NCBI RefSeq assembly: GCF_003173595.1
Contig: NZ_QGNZ01000001.1
Location: forward strand, 1,488,001 to 1,552,000
Length of the DNA: 64,000 nt
Direction: 5' to 3'
DNA from: Pedobacter yonginensis
GTDB taxonomy: Bacteria > Bacteroidota > Bacteroidia > Sphingobacteriales > Sphingobacteriaceae
Every line of letters starts with the position of its first letter. Position 1 is the stretch's first letter. Position numbers and translations under genes: made by a program. Shown one piece after another: positions 8,027 through 15,860 of the stretch. The notes below the pieces were generated by a model. It saw nothing but the letters and a program-made list of their open reading frames with translations. It ran no database searches and was not told the DNA's origin.

Positions 8027-9896
8027 GGTCGCAAATAAATATAAGGATGGATTCTGGTGAAATTATAATGTTGCCTTCTGGCGATATTGTTTTTAAATCT
8101 GACGTGGGTCCGTTCCACGATGTTGAAGAAGAATCTAACAGTAAAGACCAATCTTTGGAATATTCTGGCACGATGGTGTGTTGCTCTTGATTGGAAAAAT
8201 TCATCAAACAAATCATTTTTTGACTTGTATACCAACGGGTTAGTAAAACACATTGTTGATTACTCAAAGCCTCAGCCTTTACATTATCCCTATTAAGGTC
8301 TGCTAAAATTGGATTGGTTTTTCTCAAGGAAATGAGGTGTTTGTAATACGTAAATAGGCTATTGTGTTGGCCCGTATCTAACCTGTTCCAGTCCAATTTG
8401 GAATGGTTGAAAGTTGTTTCACTTTGTGGATCAGGCGTATCCTCTTCATGGTGAAAGGCGGCGAATTCTGCTTTTCTACCCTTTCTAACCGCAGCAATTA
8501 AATCCTTATCGCTGTGACTAATGAAAAATTGGAAAGGATTGGTTTCCGCCCATTCTTCACCCATAAAAATTAAAGGTATAAATGGGCTGCAAAATACGGC
8601 TCCTGCCAGCAATTTTAACATTTCAAAACTAACTAAGGTGCTGGTTCTTTCGCCCAGCATTCGGTTACCAATCTGATCGTGGTTTTGAGAAAAAACCACA
8701 AATTGCTTGCCCCCGTTACCATTTGCGGGCTTTCCAAAATGCTTTTTACGATGGGGAGAAAATTGTCCATCGTAAACGTAAGCATCATTGTAAGATTTAG
8801 CTAAATGCGCTACCCCACTAAAATCTGCATAATAACCATGGGGCTTTTGCCCAGCCGATACCCTTAAAGCGTGGTGAAATTCGTCAATCCATTGGCCATC
8901 CATTCCATAACCACCTTTATTTTGTGGATTAATGTATTGGTTATCATTCAAGTCGAGCTCAACAATCAGCTCATATTTTTTACCTTTTAATTCAGCAAGT
9001 TTTGAAACGCTTGATTTTATTTCCGATAAGATATGTACCTCGCCAAAATCTTGAATGGCATGAACAGCATCCAACCTAAGGGCGTCAATATGGAAATCTC
9101 TAAACCACATTAAAGCGTTCTCTATAAAATAGTTTCTCACGCCATGGGCACCTGCATCATCAAAATTGATGGCTGATCCCCACGGGGTTTGATGTTTATC
9201 TGTAAAATAGGGTCCAAATTCAGCAAAGTAATTGCCTTCTGGCCCAAAATGATTATAAACAACATCTAGTATGACAGCTAAGCCTTTTTTATGGCATGCA
9301 TTTACTAAATGTTGCAAGGCTAGAGGCCCACCATAAGTATTTTGAACAGCGAAAGGGAAAACACCATCGTATCCCCAGTTGCGATTACCCGGAAACTGAG
9401 CAATGGGCATCAGTTCGATTGCCGTAATGCCAAGCCCTAGCAGGTAATCCAATTTACTTTCAATCGATTCGAAATCTCCATTTGGTGTAAAGGTTCCGGT
9501 ATGTAGTTCGTAAATGATGAAATCCTGCAAATCAAGTCCAACCCAGCCATCATCCGTCCAATTAAAACCTTTTAAATCAAATGCTTTGGAGTTTCCAGCC
9601 ACGCCATCATATTGAAATAACGAAGCGGGATCAGGAAGGTTCAACACTTTTTCTGCTGGGTCTGTAAAACCTCCATCCGCCTTGCAAATTTCAAAGTGAT
9701 ACATATCTAATGGTTTAATTAAGCTCGTTTGCAAAAACCAATAACCTAAATCCATCTTTTTCATGATTAAAGGCAACTTCGAATCGTTTACCCAAACAGA
9801 AACTGCTGTAGCAGGCGGTGCCCACAGCCAGATTTCAGCGCTGCCATCATCATTAAAATTTACACCTATTTTTCTTTCGAGAATATCTACTACCAT
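8019..9896 (-). CDS. treZ: Malto-oligosyltrehalose trehalohydrolase (TreZ)
   Basis: The product has 625 residues from the ATG at 9894-9896 (start VVDILERKIGVNFNDDG). An in-frame ATG at 9926 would add 10 residues. An N-terminal beta-sandwich (about residues 8-95, SAEIWLWAPPATAVSVWVN) precedes a GH13 barrel with NWGYDGVFPFAVQNTYGGP, VVYNHFGPEGNYF, the nucleophile in IDALRLDAVHAIQD, the acid in VELDLNDN and the third carboxylate in SQNHDQIGNRM. It releases free trehalose from the trehalosyl-capped oligosaccharide made by TreY, encoded directly downstream. Both acts are cytoplasmic. Trehalose made this way usually serves as an osmolyte and desiccation protectant. Confidence 0.95.
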   Translation of the reverse strand: MVVDILERKIGVNFNDDGSAEIWLWAPPATAVSVWVNDSKLPLIMKKMDLGYWFLQTSLIKPLDMYHFEICKADGGFTDPAEKVLNLPDPASLFQYDGVAGNSKAFDLKGFNWTDDGWVGLDLQDFIIYELHTGTFTPNGDFESIESKLDYLLGLGITAIELMPIAQFPGNRNWGYDGVFPFAVQNTYGGPLALQHLVNACHKKGLAVILDVVYNHFGPEGNYFAEFGPYFTDKHQTPWGSAINFDDAGAHGVRNYFIENALMWFRDFHIDALRLDAVHAIQDFGEVHILSEIKSSVSKLAELKGKKYELIVELDLNDNQYINPQNKGGYGMDGQWIDEFHHALRVSAGQKPHGYYADFSGVAHLAKSYNDAYVYDGQFSPHRKKHFGKPANGNGGKQFVVFSQNHDQIGNRMLGERTSTLVSFEMLKLLAGAVFCSPFIPLIFMGEEWAETNPFQFFISHSDKDLIAAVRKGRKAEFAAFHHEEDTPDPQSETTFNHSKLDWNRLDTGQHNSLFTYYKHLISLRKTNPILADLNRDNVKAEALSNQQCVLLTRWYTSQKMICLMNFSNQEQHTIVPEYSKDWSLLLDSSSTSWNGPTSDLKTISPEGNIIISPESILIFICDHV

Positions 9897-10286
9897 TATA
9901 CACCTTACATTGCTATTTGAGAACAATAAAACAATCTATTGGTTTCCAGAAAGATTAAATGGGTGAAAGGATTGGCTGCTCTGGTTTGGGTTAAAAAGAT
10001 TTTTCCCTCCCCCATGCCAACAGCTTTTTCGACAAAAAATGTATTTCTTTTAGCGCTAATTAGTGTACAATTATTAAAATCTTTACCACGTAGAAAGAGC
10101 AAAATGAATTGCGTATAAATACCCAATATCAAACATAACAGAATTATTATACTTTACTGATTTTCCATCCCACGTGCCTTAAAGCCTACTTAACCGTAAT
10201 TAATCGAGTATTTTACACATTAACTTTTTTTTGGAATGGTACAGCGTTTGATAAAATTTCGGCGTCACCCCTAACCTATAAACATC
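9897..10286. other. Intergenic region between divergent treZ and the ECF sigma gene
   Basis: About 390 bases with no recognised gene; the short open frames here have no family resemblance. It must hold the treZ and sigma factor promoters. No standard TAnnTTTG box was convincing on either strand, which may mean that alternative sigma factors act here (inference). Confidence 0.45.
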
Positions 10287-10808
10287 ATGACTCAGATTGA
10301 ATTTAACAACATGGTTAACAGCCACTCCACATCATTAAAAATGCATGCGTTAAATTTTACGAAGGATGCAGAAGATGCTAATGATTTGGTACAAGACACA
10401 ATGCTTAAAGCGATTCGCTTTTATAACAATTTTGAAGAGGGCACTAATTTTAAAGGCTGGTTGTTTGTAATCATGAAGAACACCTTCATCAACAACTACC
10501 GTAAAATAGCCAAATCAAAAACCCTGATTACCCAGGAAGAAGATATTTCTTCCACAAATTTAATGTATAGTGCCGAAAAGAATGGTTCGATTAGTAAAAT
10601 GATTGTTGATGACATTCAAAAAGCGCTAAATCACTTACCCGACGTTTACAGTGTTCCTTTTGTTAAGTATTTTGAAGGATTTAAATACCACGAAATTGCC
10701 GATGAACTTGGAATCCCGCTTGGTACTGTAAAAACCAGAATCCACGTGGCGAGAGAAATGCTGAAGAAATACCTAAAAACCTATTCTAAACTTGAAGAAG
10801 TTAGGTAA
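10287..10808 (+). CDS. ECF-type RNA polymerase sigma factor
   Basis: 173 residues with both ECF regions. Region 2 covers about 10-80: ALNFTKDAEDANDLVQDTML, then a GWLFVIMKNTFINNYRK promoter-melting segment. Region 4 covers about 110-165: ALNHLPDVYSVPFVKYFEGF, then the helix-turn-helix EIADELGIPLGTVKTRIHVA. It directs RNA polymerase to a specific regulon. No anti-sigma gene lies next to it, so it is probably controlled at transcription or by an unlinked partner. It is a single-gene unit closed by a terminator. Its neighbours are stress-type genes, which fits a stress role, though that is inference. Confidence 0.92.
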   Translation: MTQIEFNNMVNSHSTSLKMHALNFTKDAEDANDLVQDTMLKAIRFYNNFEEGTNFKGWLFVIMKNTFINNYRKIAKSKTLITQEEDISSTNLMYSAEKNGSISKMIVDDIQKALNHLPDVYSVPFVKYFEGFKYHEIADELGIPLGTVKTRIHVAREMLKKYLKTYSKLEEVR

Positions 10809-10824
10809 CAAAAACCAAATTAAG

Positions 10825-10850
10825 AGGCTCAAATTGAGCCTTTTTTATTT
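10825..10850 (+). terminator. Intrinsic terminator of the ECF sigma gene
   Basis: A 6-bp stem (AGGCTC with GAGCCT) and a 5-base loop are followed by TTTTTTATTT. It lies 16 bases after the stop codon. Confidence 0.85.
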
Positions 10851-11079
10851 CCCCATTTTTTGTAAATCACGTTTAACGCTCCTATCCGGTTTCTGCCTAC
10901 ATCAACCCAAAGAAATATCTTACAATGATTGCAGCTAAAAGGAATGAATTTGCGCTTGCCATCTACCCATGTTAAAAATTTTGAATCAGAAGAAAAACAT
11001 ATTCTTTTTAAGAGTATAAAAATCTGATAATTAGCGGGTTTCGTAATTATTATATCTATTAATTAATAATTATTGCCTC

Positions 11080-11259
11080 ATGATTATCAAACATAGTAGC
11101 TCAATCAAAGAACTCGAATCCATTAAGATTGGAGATAAGGTAAAAGATGAATACGGAAAAGAAGGCTTTGTTGAAGAAATCGAAATCCTGAAATATAGAG
11201 AAAGCAACCAGTACTATTTTAAGCTAAAAAACCGAGGAACAATATTGGTTTTAAAATAA
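11080..11259 (+). CDS. Small SH3-like protein, copy A (59 residues)
   Basis: The ATG at 11080 opens a 59-codon gene. Its C-terminal 45 residues align without gaps to the protein at 14078-14260: IKIGDKVKDEYGKEGFVEEI against VKEGDAIKDDTGKQGEVEDI, then YYFKLKNRGTILVLK against YYYKLKNDGTILILK. Conservation of protein between two loci with little DNA similarity shows that the frame is real. The GDxVxDxxGKxGxVxxI pattern resembles a small SH3/KOW-like beta barrel, which could bind RNA or protein (inference). No named family was recognised. A hairpin terminator follows at once. Confidence 0.75.
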   Translation: MIIKHSSSIKELESIKIGDKVKDEYGKEGFVEEIEILKYRESNQYYFKLKNRGTILVLK

Positions 11260-11260
11260 A

Positions 11261-11297
11261 AAAGGGCAGGAATTTTATCCTACCCTTTGTCATTTTT
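11261..11297 (+). terminator. Terminator after small SH3-like gene A
   Basis: AAAGGG-AGGA pairs with TCCT-CCCTTT across a C/A mismatch, 11261-11288, and a T-rich stretch follows (TTTTTTCT at 11293-11300). The stem starts right after the stop codon. Confidence 0.7.
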
Positions 11298-11310
11298 TCT
11301 ATATCGCTCT

Positions 11311-11380
11311 CAATCCTGATAAGCTTGTAATAAACTTAGGCAATACATTTAGAAATGTATGGGTTTGAACAAACTGAACA
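11311..11380 (-). repeat. Dispersed 3'-UTR element, copy 1
   Basis: Two blocks here recur at 39120-39220: TCAATCCTGATAAG at 11310-11323, and a 20-base block at 11361-11380 ending TGAACAAACTGAACA, identical at 19 of 20 positions. A 7-bp hairpin (TACATTT/AAATGTA) lies between them. On the minus strand the element begins 9 bases after the stop codon of the cold-shock-like gene, so it would be transcribed as its 3' UTR. Confidence 0.6.
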
Positions 11381-11389
11381 ATGATTAGT

Positions 11390-11587
11390 TTATGCGCTTA
11401 AAACAGTAACTTTTACAGCCTCTACACCAAGCTTGGTTTGCTCAACATCAAATTGAACAATGTTATTGGATTCGATCTGATCAACTACCCCATGAGCATA
11501 AACTCTCAACTCGAAATAACCATTTGAAGAGGTTATAAATCCGAAACCTTTCTCCTTATCATAAAATTTTACCGTTCCTAGTTTCAT
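11390..11587 (-). CDS. Cold-shock-domain-like protein A
   Basis: A 65-residue single-domain protein of CspA length. The first strand and RNP1 motif are intact (GTVKFYDKEKGFGFI), and the last strands follow the family (VQFDVEQTKLGVEAVKVTVL). The RNP2 position, usually VFVH, is replaced by LRVYAH, so the nucleic-acid face is only partly conserved. It probably binds single-stranded RNA or DNA, perhaps as an RNA chaperone. A second, more divergent member is at 13533-13775. The 5' region is long and AT-rich, with no clear promoter box. Confidence 0.82.
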   Translation of the reverse strand: MKLGTVKFYDKEKGFGFITSSNGYFELRVYAHGVVDQIESNNIVQFDVEQTKLGVEAVKVTVLSA

Positions 11588-12054
11588 TTCAATTAGATTT
11601 ATTATTTAAACATAAAAAAAATCGGATTGTTTTATAAAAAAAATAGATGTAGCTACCTCATTAATAGATTATTGCCTATTTCTTTAAGATTAAAATTTAC
11701 CCATTTCCGAAATTTTAAGGCAATTTTTCAATTAAGGATACTCCGAAAACTTTACGCGAAAAAAATGATCAGAAAGCATTTAAAATATTCTATAGCGAAA
11801 AGGAGTATAATGACTGAAATGAATGGCCAACAAATAGAAATGCAAAGCGCATCTTCAAAATGTTAGTTACTAACAGATTGTGCAAAATTATTGTGCAAAA
11901 CAAAACCAATAAAATCATAAATTGTTGAATATAAAAATAGAGATAAAAAAGTCCTGTGAGCGGGAGATCCGCGTTGGGCAGGCACACCATAAAAACACGA
12001 AATCCCAGCCTTTTTTAAGCCGGGATTTCTTTTTTAATGAGGGTTTAAATCTAC
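11588..12054. other. Intergenic region, AT-rich, with a GC-rich patch
   Basis: About 470 bases without a recognisable gene. A 79-codon frame at 11627-11866 has the composition of random AT-rich DNA. A short GC-rich patch at 11951-11985 can fold (CCTG with CAGG outside, GCGG with CCGC inside) but resembles no RNA family known to me. A terminator-like hairpin ends the region. Confidence 0.4.
11999..12036 (-). terminator. Terminator-like hairpin after the aldo/keto reductase gene
   Basis: GAAATCCC-GC pairs with GC-GGGATTTC (11999-12029) around a T-rich loop. T runs flank it in both directions, so it could act both ways. On the minus strand it follows the reductase stop codon by about 26 bases. 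Confidence 0.7.
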
Positions 12055-12891
12055 TTAGTTCGATAATGATGAAAACTCTTCCGCACTCAATTCAATTTCC
12101 GAAGCCTTCATGTTTTCCTCTAAATGCACAATAGATTTTGTTCCGGGTATTAATAAAATATTGGCCGATCGTTTAAGCAACCATGCCAATGCGATTTGAG
12201 CAACTGTTGCTTGATGCTTTTCGGCAATCTGTTTAATTTTATCTTCCAATTTTGCAGGACCAGAAGCCAATGGAAACCACGGGATAAAAGCAAGACCTTC
12301 CTCCGCCGTAAAATCTAAAACATTTTCCCATTGCCTATTGGCTAAATTGTACATATTCTGAACCGATACGATTGGCAAAATATTCTGTACCTGCTTAATT
12401 TGTTCTATAGTCACTTCTGATAACCCTACATAACGAATCTTACCAGCTTTAACCGCTTCAACAACTGGAGCTAAAGTTTCTTCCACATTAACCTTTGGAT
12501 CAATGCGGTGTAATTGCCACAAATCGATGGTTTCAACCTTCAAACGCTGCAAGCTGCCTTCAATGTTTTGCCTTATAAAATCTGGCGTACCGTTGGGCAC
12601 CCAATTGTTGGGGCCTGGCCGGTTAAAGCCACCCTTTGTTGCAACTACAATGTTTTCTTTGTATGGATAAAGGGCATCGGCAATAAGTGTTTCATTAAAC
12701 TGTGGCCCATAAGCCTCGGCAGTATCGATAAAGTTAACACCATGTTCTACAGCTTTTTGCAATACTTTTTTCGCATTTTCTCTATCAGCAACCTCACCAA
12801 AAACACCCGTTCCTGTTAATTGCATTGCACCATATCCTAATCGATTGATTTCTAATTCGCCTAGTTTAAAGGTTAATGATGTATTTCCCAT
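12055..12891 (-). CDS. Aldo/keto reductase
   Basis: 278 residues forming one AKR barrel. The catalytic tetrad is complete: Asp56 and Tyr61 in FIDTAEAYG, Lys86 in VVATKGG, and His128 in LWQLHRID. The C-terminal IPGTKSIVHLEENM segment is the NADPH-binding loop. The enzyme should reduce aldehydes or ketones in the cytoplasm, but the substrate cannot be predicted. It most resembles oxidoreductases of the plant-type/YdbC group. It stands alone between the two cold-shock-like genes, all three on the minus strand. Confidence 0.92.
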   Translation of the reverse strand: MGNTSLTFKLGELEINRLGYGAMQLTGTGVFGEVADRENAKKVLQKAVEHGVNFIDTAEAYGPQFNETLIADALYPYKENIVVATKGGFNRPGPNNWVPNGTPDFIRQNIEGSLQRLKVETIDLWQLHRIDPKVNVEETLAPVVEAVKAGKIRYVGLSEVTIEQIKQVQNILPIVSVQNMYNLANRQWENVLDFTAEEGLAFIPWFPLASGPAKLEDKIKQIAEKHQATVAQIALAWLLKRSANILLIPGTKSIVHLEENMKASEIELSAEEFSSLSN

Positions 12892-13532
12892 AATATGTCT
12901 TGAGTAAAATAAAATTGATTAATTCTATTTCATTAACGCCCTTGTAAAAGTAATGTTTGCCGAAAATTTTTTATGATAATTGAAAAACACTTTCATACAG
13001 CTCGGAATCGGCAAAAGCGAATAGTCAAAATGGAAATTGCAGGCTGATAATGGGCCATATCAAAATTGAAAAGCCAATCATAGCATGAAGGTTGCTTTTA
13101 AATAGAGCTCCGGAAGGAATTGAAGGATAATTTTTTTAAACGAAGCTGAAATTACCCAGCATTTTTACCGCCAAAAATTACACAAAAAACACTAAAACCG
13201 CTTAGTATGAAAACTACGCCTAAAACAAAATTAACTGTATCGCCCATATCCTAATGTAGGCATAAATGTCATCCAATTCTAATTATTTTATTTTGCTTTA
13301 GACACAATATTTTAAGAAGATTACTTTAATTAATCGCTGAGGCCATTTTTCATCATAATAATGTAATCTTTACCCCTTTGAGTTGTGCGAATTACGAAAA
13401 CGGACGACAAAGTTTGCTAGGGTATAAACCGCAAACTATCAAAATTCGGACTTCCAAAAAACCAAATTTTAAATAGGAACGAATAAGGTGTAAACTTAGA
13501 TGTTCTAATCTTCGTACCGATAAAGGATCATG
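12892..13532. other. 640-bp intergenic region with one candidate mini-gene
   Basis: Apart from the 31-codon candidate at 13152-13247 no gene is recognised. The stretch is AT-rich with no strong terminator or hairpin and no clear promoter box. The reductase promoter must lie in its left part. Confidence 0.45.
13152..13247 (-). CDS. Candidate 31-residue single-span membrane peptide
   Basis: From the ATG at 13245-13247 the frame reads MGDTVNFVLGVVFILSGFSV, then a short hydrophobic rest, and ends GGKNAG before TAA. Residues 6-25 are uninterrupted hydrophobic or small, enough for one membrane helix, with polar ends. Such clean amphipathy is unusual for random AT-rich DNA, and AGGA lies just upstream of the start. 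No homologue is known to me, and chance cannot be excluded. Confidence 0.3.
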   Translation of the reverse strand: MGDTVNFVLGVVFILSGFSVFCVIFGGKNAG

Positions 13533-13775
13533 TTAGAGTGAAACCTGAGAAATCTGCTTCTTTCTCCGCCGAACTCTAACCTTTGGCGCTGCCGTAATGT
13601 TTTTAGCAACCCTACCTCGCTTGGTAATAGCCACATCAAATAAAACCGAACTTCCGATATACAAACCTTTTACTTTGCATTCAACAATATCAAAGTAAAT
13701 GCTTTGCTCTACCATGAACTGAGAAATCAGGCCAAAGCCTCGCTGCTTATTGTAAGCTGTGATTACGCCTTCCAT
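13533..13775 (-). CDS. Divergent cold-shock-domain-like protein B with basic tail
   Basis: 80 residues. The start EGVITAYNKQRGFGLIS keeps the first strand and RNP1 (RGFGLI); the RNP2 strand reads SIYFDIVE, without the usual histidine. Strands 4 and 5 appear as VLFDVAITKRGRVAKNI. Residues 63-80 form a basic tail (KVRVRRRKKQ) absent from copy A, which could strengthen RNA binding. It is probably an RNA-binding cold-shock-fold protein. It is divergent from the second small SH3-like gene, 302 bases away. Confidence 0.75.
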   Translation of the reverse strand: MEGVITAYNKQRGFGLISQFMVEQSIYFDIVECKVKGLYIGSSVLFDVAITKRGRVAKNITAAPKVRVRRRKKQISQVSL

Positions 13776-14077
13776 ACTGTTTTAATTAGGGATTAGATAT
13801 ATAAATGTATAAAAAACTGAATTTTGCGACTACGAGAGTAGATTACACATTCAAATTAATAGATGTTGACAATAGATAAGGGGATATTCATTAAAGAAAA
13901 TAAACACCCCACCACGAGCTGACGAAGCGATCCTTGTTTCACTTAACTCGATCTCAAAGTTTTAATATAAGCGGTTATTACCCACGTTATAGCAAACTCA
14001 AGAACGGGGATTCTTAAAACGAAACTTATTCTACTATAAAACGTTGTCTTAATATTGCTTCAAATAATCTAATCAAA
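13776..14077. other. Intergenic region between divergent small genes
   Basis: About 300 bases separating the divergent cold-shock-like gene and small SH3-like gene B. No gene, RNA or clear promoter consensus was recognised. Confidence 0.4.
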
Positions 14078-14260
14078 ATGAAAAAATTGGGTAAAAACAG
14101 TTCTGAGAAAGACTTAGATAATGTTAAAGAAGGCGATGCCATTAAAGATGACACCGGAAAACAAGGCGAAGTAGAAGATATTGAGGTGTTAAAACGCAAA
14201 CACGAAAAACAATACTACTATAAATTAAAAAATGATGGTACCATTCTCATCTTAAAATAA
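14078..14260 (+). CDS. Small SH3-like protein, copy B (60 residues)
   Basis: A paralogue of the 59-residue protein at 11080-11259; residues 16-60 align without gaps and end in the same TILxLK strand. The N terminus is lysine-rich and unrelated to copy A. The GDAIKDDTGKQGEVEDIEVL core suggests a small beta-barrel. The function is unknown. Both copies lie beside a cold-shock-like gene, in convergent arrangement for copy A and divergent for copy B, which hints at a functional or evolutionary link. Confidence 0.75.
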   Translation: MKKLGKNSSEKDLDNVKEGDAIKDDTGKQGEVEDIEVLKRKHEKQYYYKLKNDGTILILK

Positions 14261-14357
14261 TAGCCTCAACATACTTACAGCTCTATATCTACTTATTTTC
14301 AAGTAATTACCTATATTTAAACGAAATAGTAAAACGTTTTAACAAACCCTTTACCTT

Positions 14358-15764
14358 ATGAGAAAACCATTTACCTATCTTTTAATCATAGGCCTTTTTG
14401 CGCTCGCAACCAGCTTCATAAATAGTGCACATCAACAACAAAACACGGCTTTTTCTCTTAAGATTGATACCCTGGCAACCAACCTCATTGTGCCTTGGCA
14501 AATTACTTTTTTGCCCGATAAATCGATGTTGTTCACTGAACGGCCCGGACAGATAAGGCTGTACAGAAACGGCAAACTTTTAGATAAGCCAATTTTTAAC
14601 GTTAACGATATTAAAGCCGAATCAAAAACAGGTTTATTGGGTATGGTTATTCACCCCGATTTTATAAGAAATCACTTTATTTATTTAGCCCATAATTATG
14701 CAGAGCATAACGGCTTATGGTTAAAAGTAATACGATATGAATATAAAAACGATACGCTAATCCATCCTAAAATTTTAATTCAGGGCATTCCTGCAGCTCG
14801 AAACCATACGGGTTGCAGACTCGTTTTTGGCCCCGATAAAAAACTATATATCACTACTGGGGATGCCGACCAACCCGCGCTTGCACAGGATTTAAAAGCT
14901 TACAACGGTAAAATCCTTCGCATCAATTACGATGGCAGCATCCCCACCGACAATCCCTTTGTTAAGAATGATACCGCCCACAAAGAAATTTGGTCTTACG
15001 GACATAGAAATCCACAGGGACTTACTTTCCAACCAGGCACAAACCATTTATACGAAACCGAACATGGCCCCACAGGTGGCGATGAAGTTAATGTAATAGA
15101 GAAAGGTGCAAATTACGGTTGGCCAATCATTCATCATCAAAATATCAAAGCAGGAATGAAGGCGCCACTTTTTGAATACACACCTTCTATAGGCCCATCA
15201 GAAGCATTATTTTATACTGGCAAAGCATTTCCTGCTTTAGAAGGAAATTTGTTAGTTGCATGTTTACGAGGCGAATCTATACTAAGCATCTCCTTAAACA
15301 AGCAAAATGACCAGGAAATCTTTCTCAAAAAACAATTTGGAAGAATCCGATCGCTGGTGGTTGGGCCTGATGGATTTATTTACCTGTCCACATCTAATTT
15401 TGATTTACCTGAAAGCAAAGGCGAACGCCCCTATGATATGATTTTGAGGTTGCGCCCATCTACCGATAAAACAACTACAATGGCACAGCAAATCACTTCG
15501 AACATTAAGAACACTTTGGTTACAAACACACCTCAAAATCTTTTCAAACAACTGTGTGCCTCTTGCCATGGCGATAAACTTCAAGGAACTGAAGTGGTTA
15601 AATCGTTAATCGGTGGCAAATTCACCTACGGTTCAGACAAAAAATCAATCGTAAAAACCATAACAAATGGGGTTGTTGCAAAGGGAATGCCCGCATGGAA
15701 CGGAGCGATTAGCAAAAAAGAGATTGAAGGATTAGCCGATTACATCATTACAGCCACAAAATAA
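14358..15764 (+). CDS. Secreted PQQ-type sugar dehydrogenase with C-terminal cytochrome c
   Basis: 468 residues. A signal peptide covers about residues 1-24. Residues about 38-365 are a glucose/sorbosone dehydrogenase propeller: VPWQITFLPDKSMLFTERPG, NHTGCRLVFGPDKKLYITTG, SYGHRNPQGL and EHGPTGGDEVNVIEKGANYG. Residues about 390-468 are a cytochrome c with CASCHG and a distal Met in KGMPAW. It should oxidise a sugar or polyol in the periplasm and pass electrons to its own haem. PQQ use is typical of the family but not proven here. It is followed by a related larger enzyme. Confidence 0.88.
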   Translation: MRKPFTYLLIIGLFALATSFINSAHQQQNTAFSLKIDTLATNLIVPWQITFLPDKSMLFTERPGQIRLYRNGKLLDKPIFNVNDIKAESKTGLLGMVIHPDFIRNHFIYLAHNYAEHNGLWLKVIRYEYKNDTLIHPKILIQGIPAARNHTGCRLVFGPDKKLYITTGDADQPALAQDLKAYNGKILRINYDGSIPTDNPFVKNDTAHKEIWSYGHRNPQGLTFQPGTNHLYETEHGPTGGDEVNVIEKGANYGWPIIHHQNIKAGMKAPLFEYTPSIGPSEALFYTGKAFPALEGNLLVACLRGESILSISLNKQNDQEIFLKKQFGRIRSLVVGPDGFIYLSTSNFDLPESKGERPYDMILRLRPSTDKTTTMAQQITSNIKNTLVTNTPQNLFKQLCASCHGDKLQGTEVVKSLIGGKFTYGSDKKSIVKTITNGVVAKGMPAWNGAISKKEIEGLADYIITATK

Positions 15765-15860
15765 GGCCTATGTTTGCAATGCATAAGGCGATAGCTGCAA
15801 TAATTTTTCGAGTTAGAAAACAATCTCTATATTTATCAAGTCACATACATAACCAAATAG

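Noticed and set aside
11627..11866. 79-codon frame in the AT-rich gap
   Set aside because: Residue make-up (Lys, Ile, Phe, Arg rich without pattern) is that of translated AT-rich DNA; no conserved motif.
11951..11985. GC-rich foldable patch ending CACACCA, reminiscent of a tRNA end
   Set aside because: No T arm, anticodon arm or acceptor stem can be built; not a tRNA and no other RNA family recognised.
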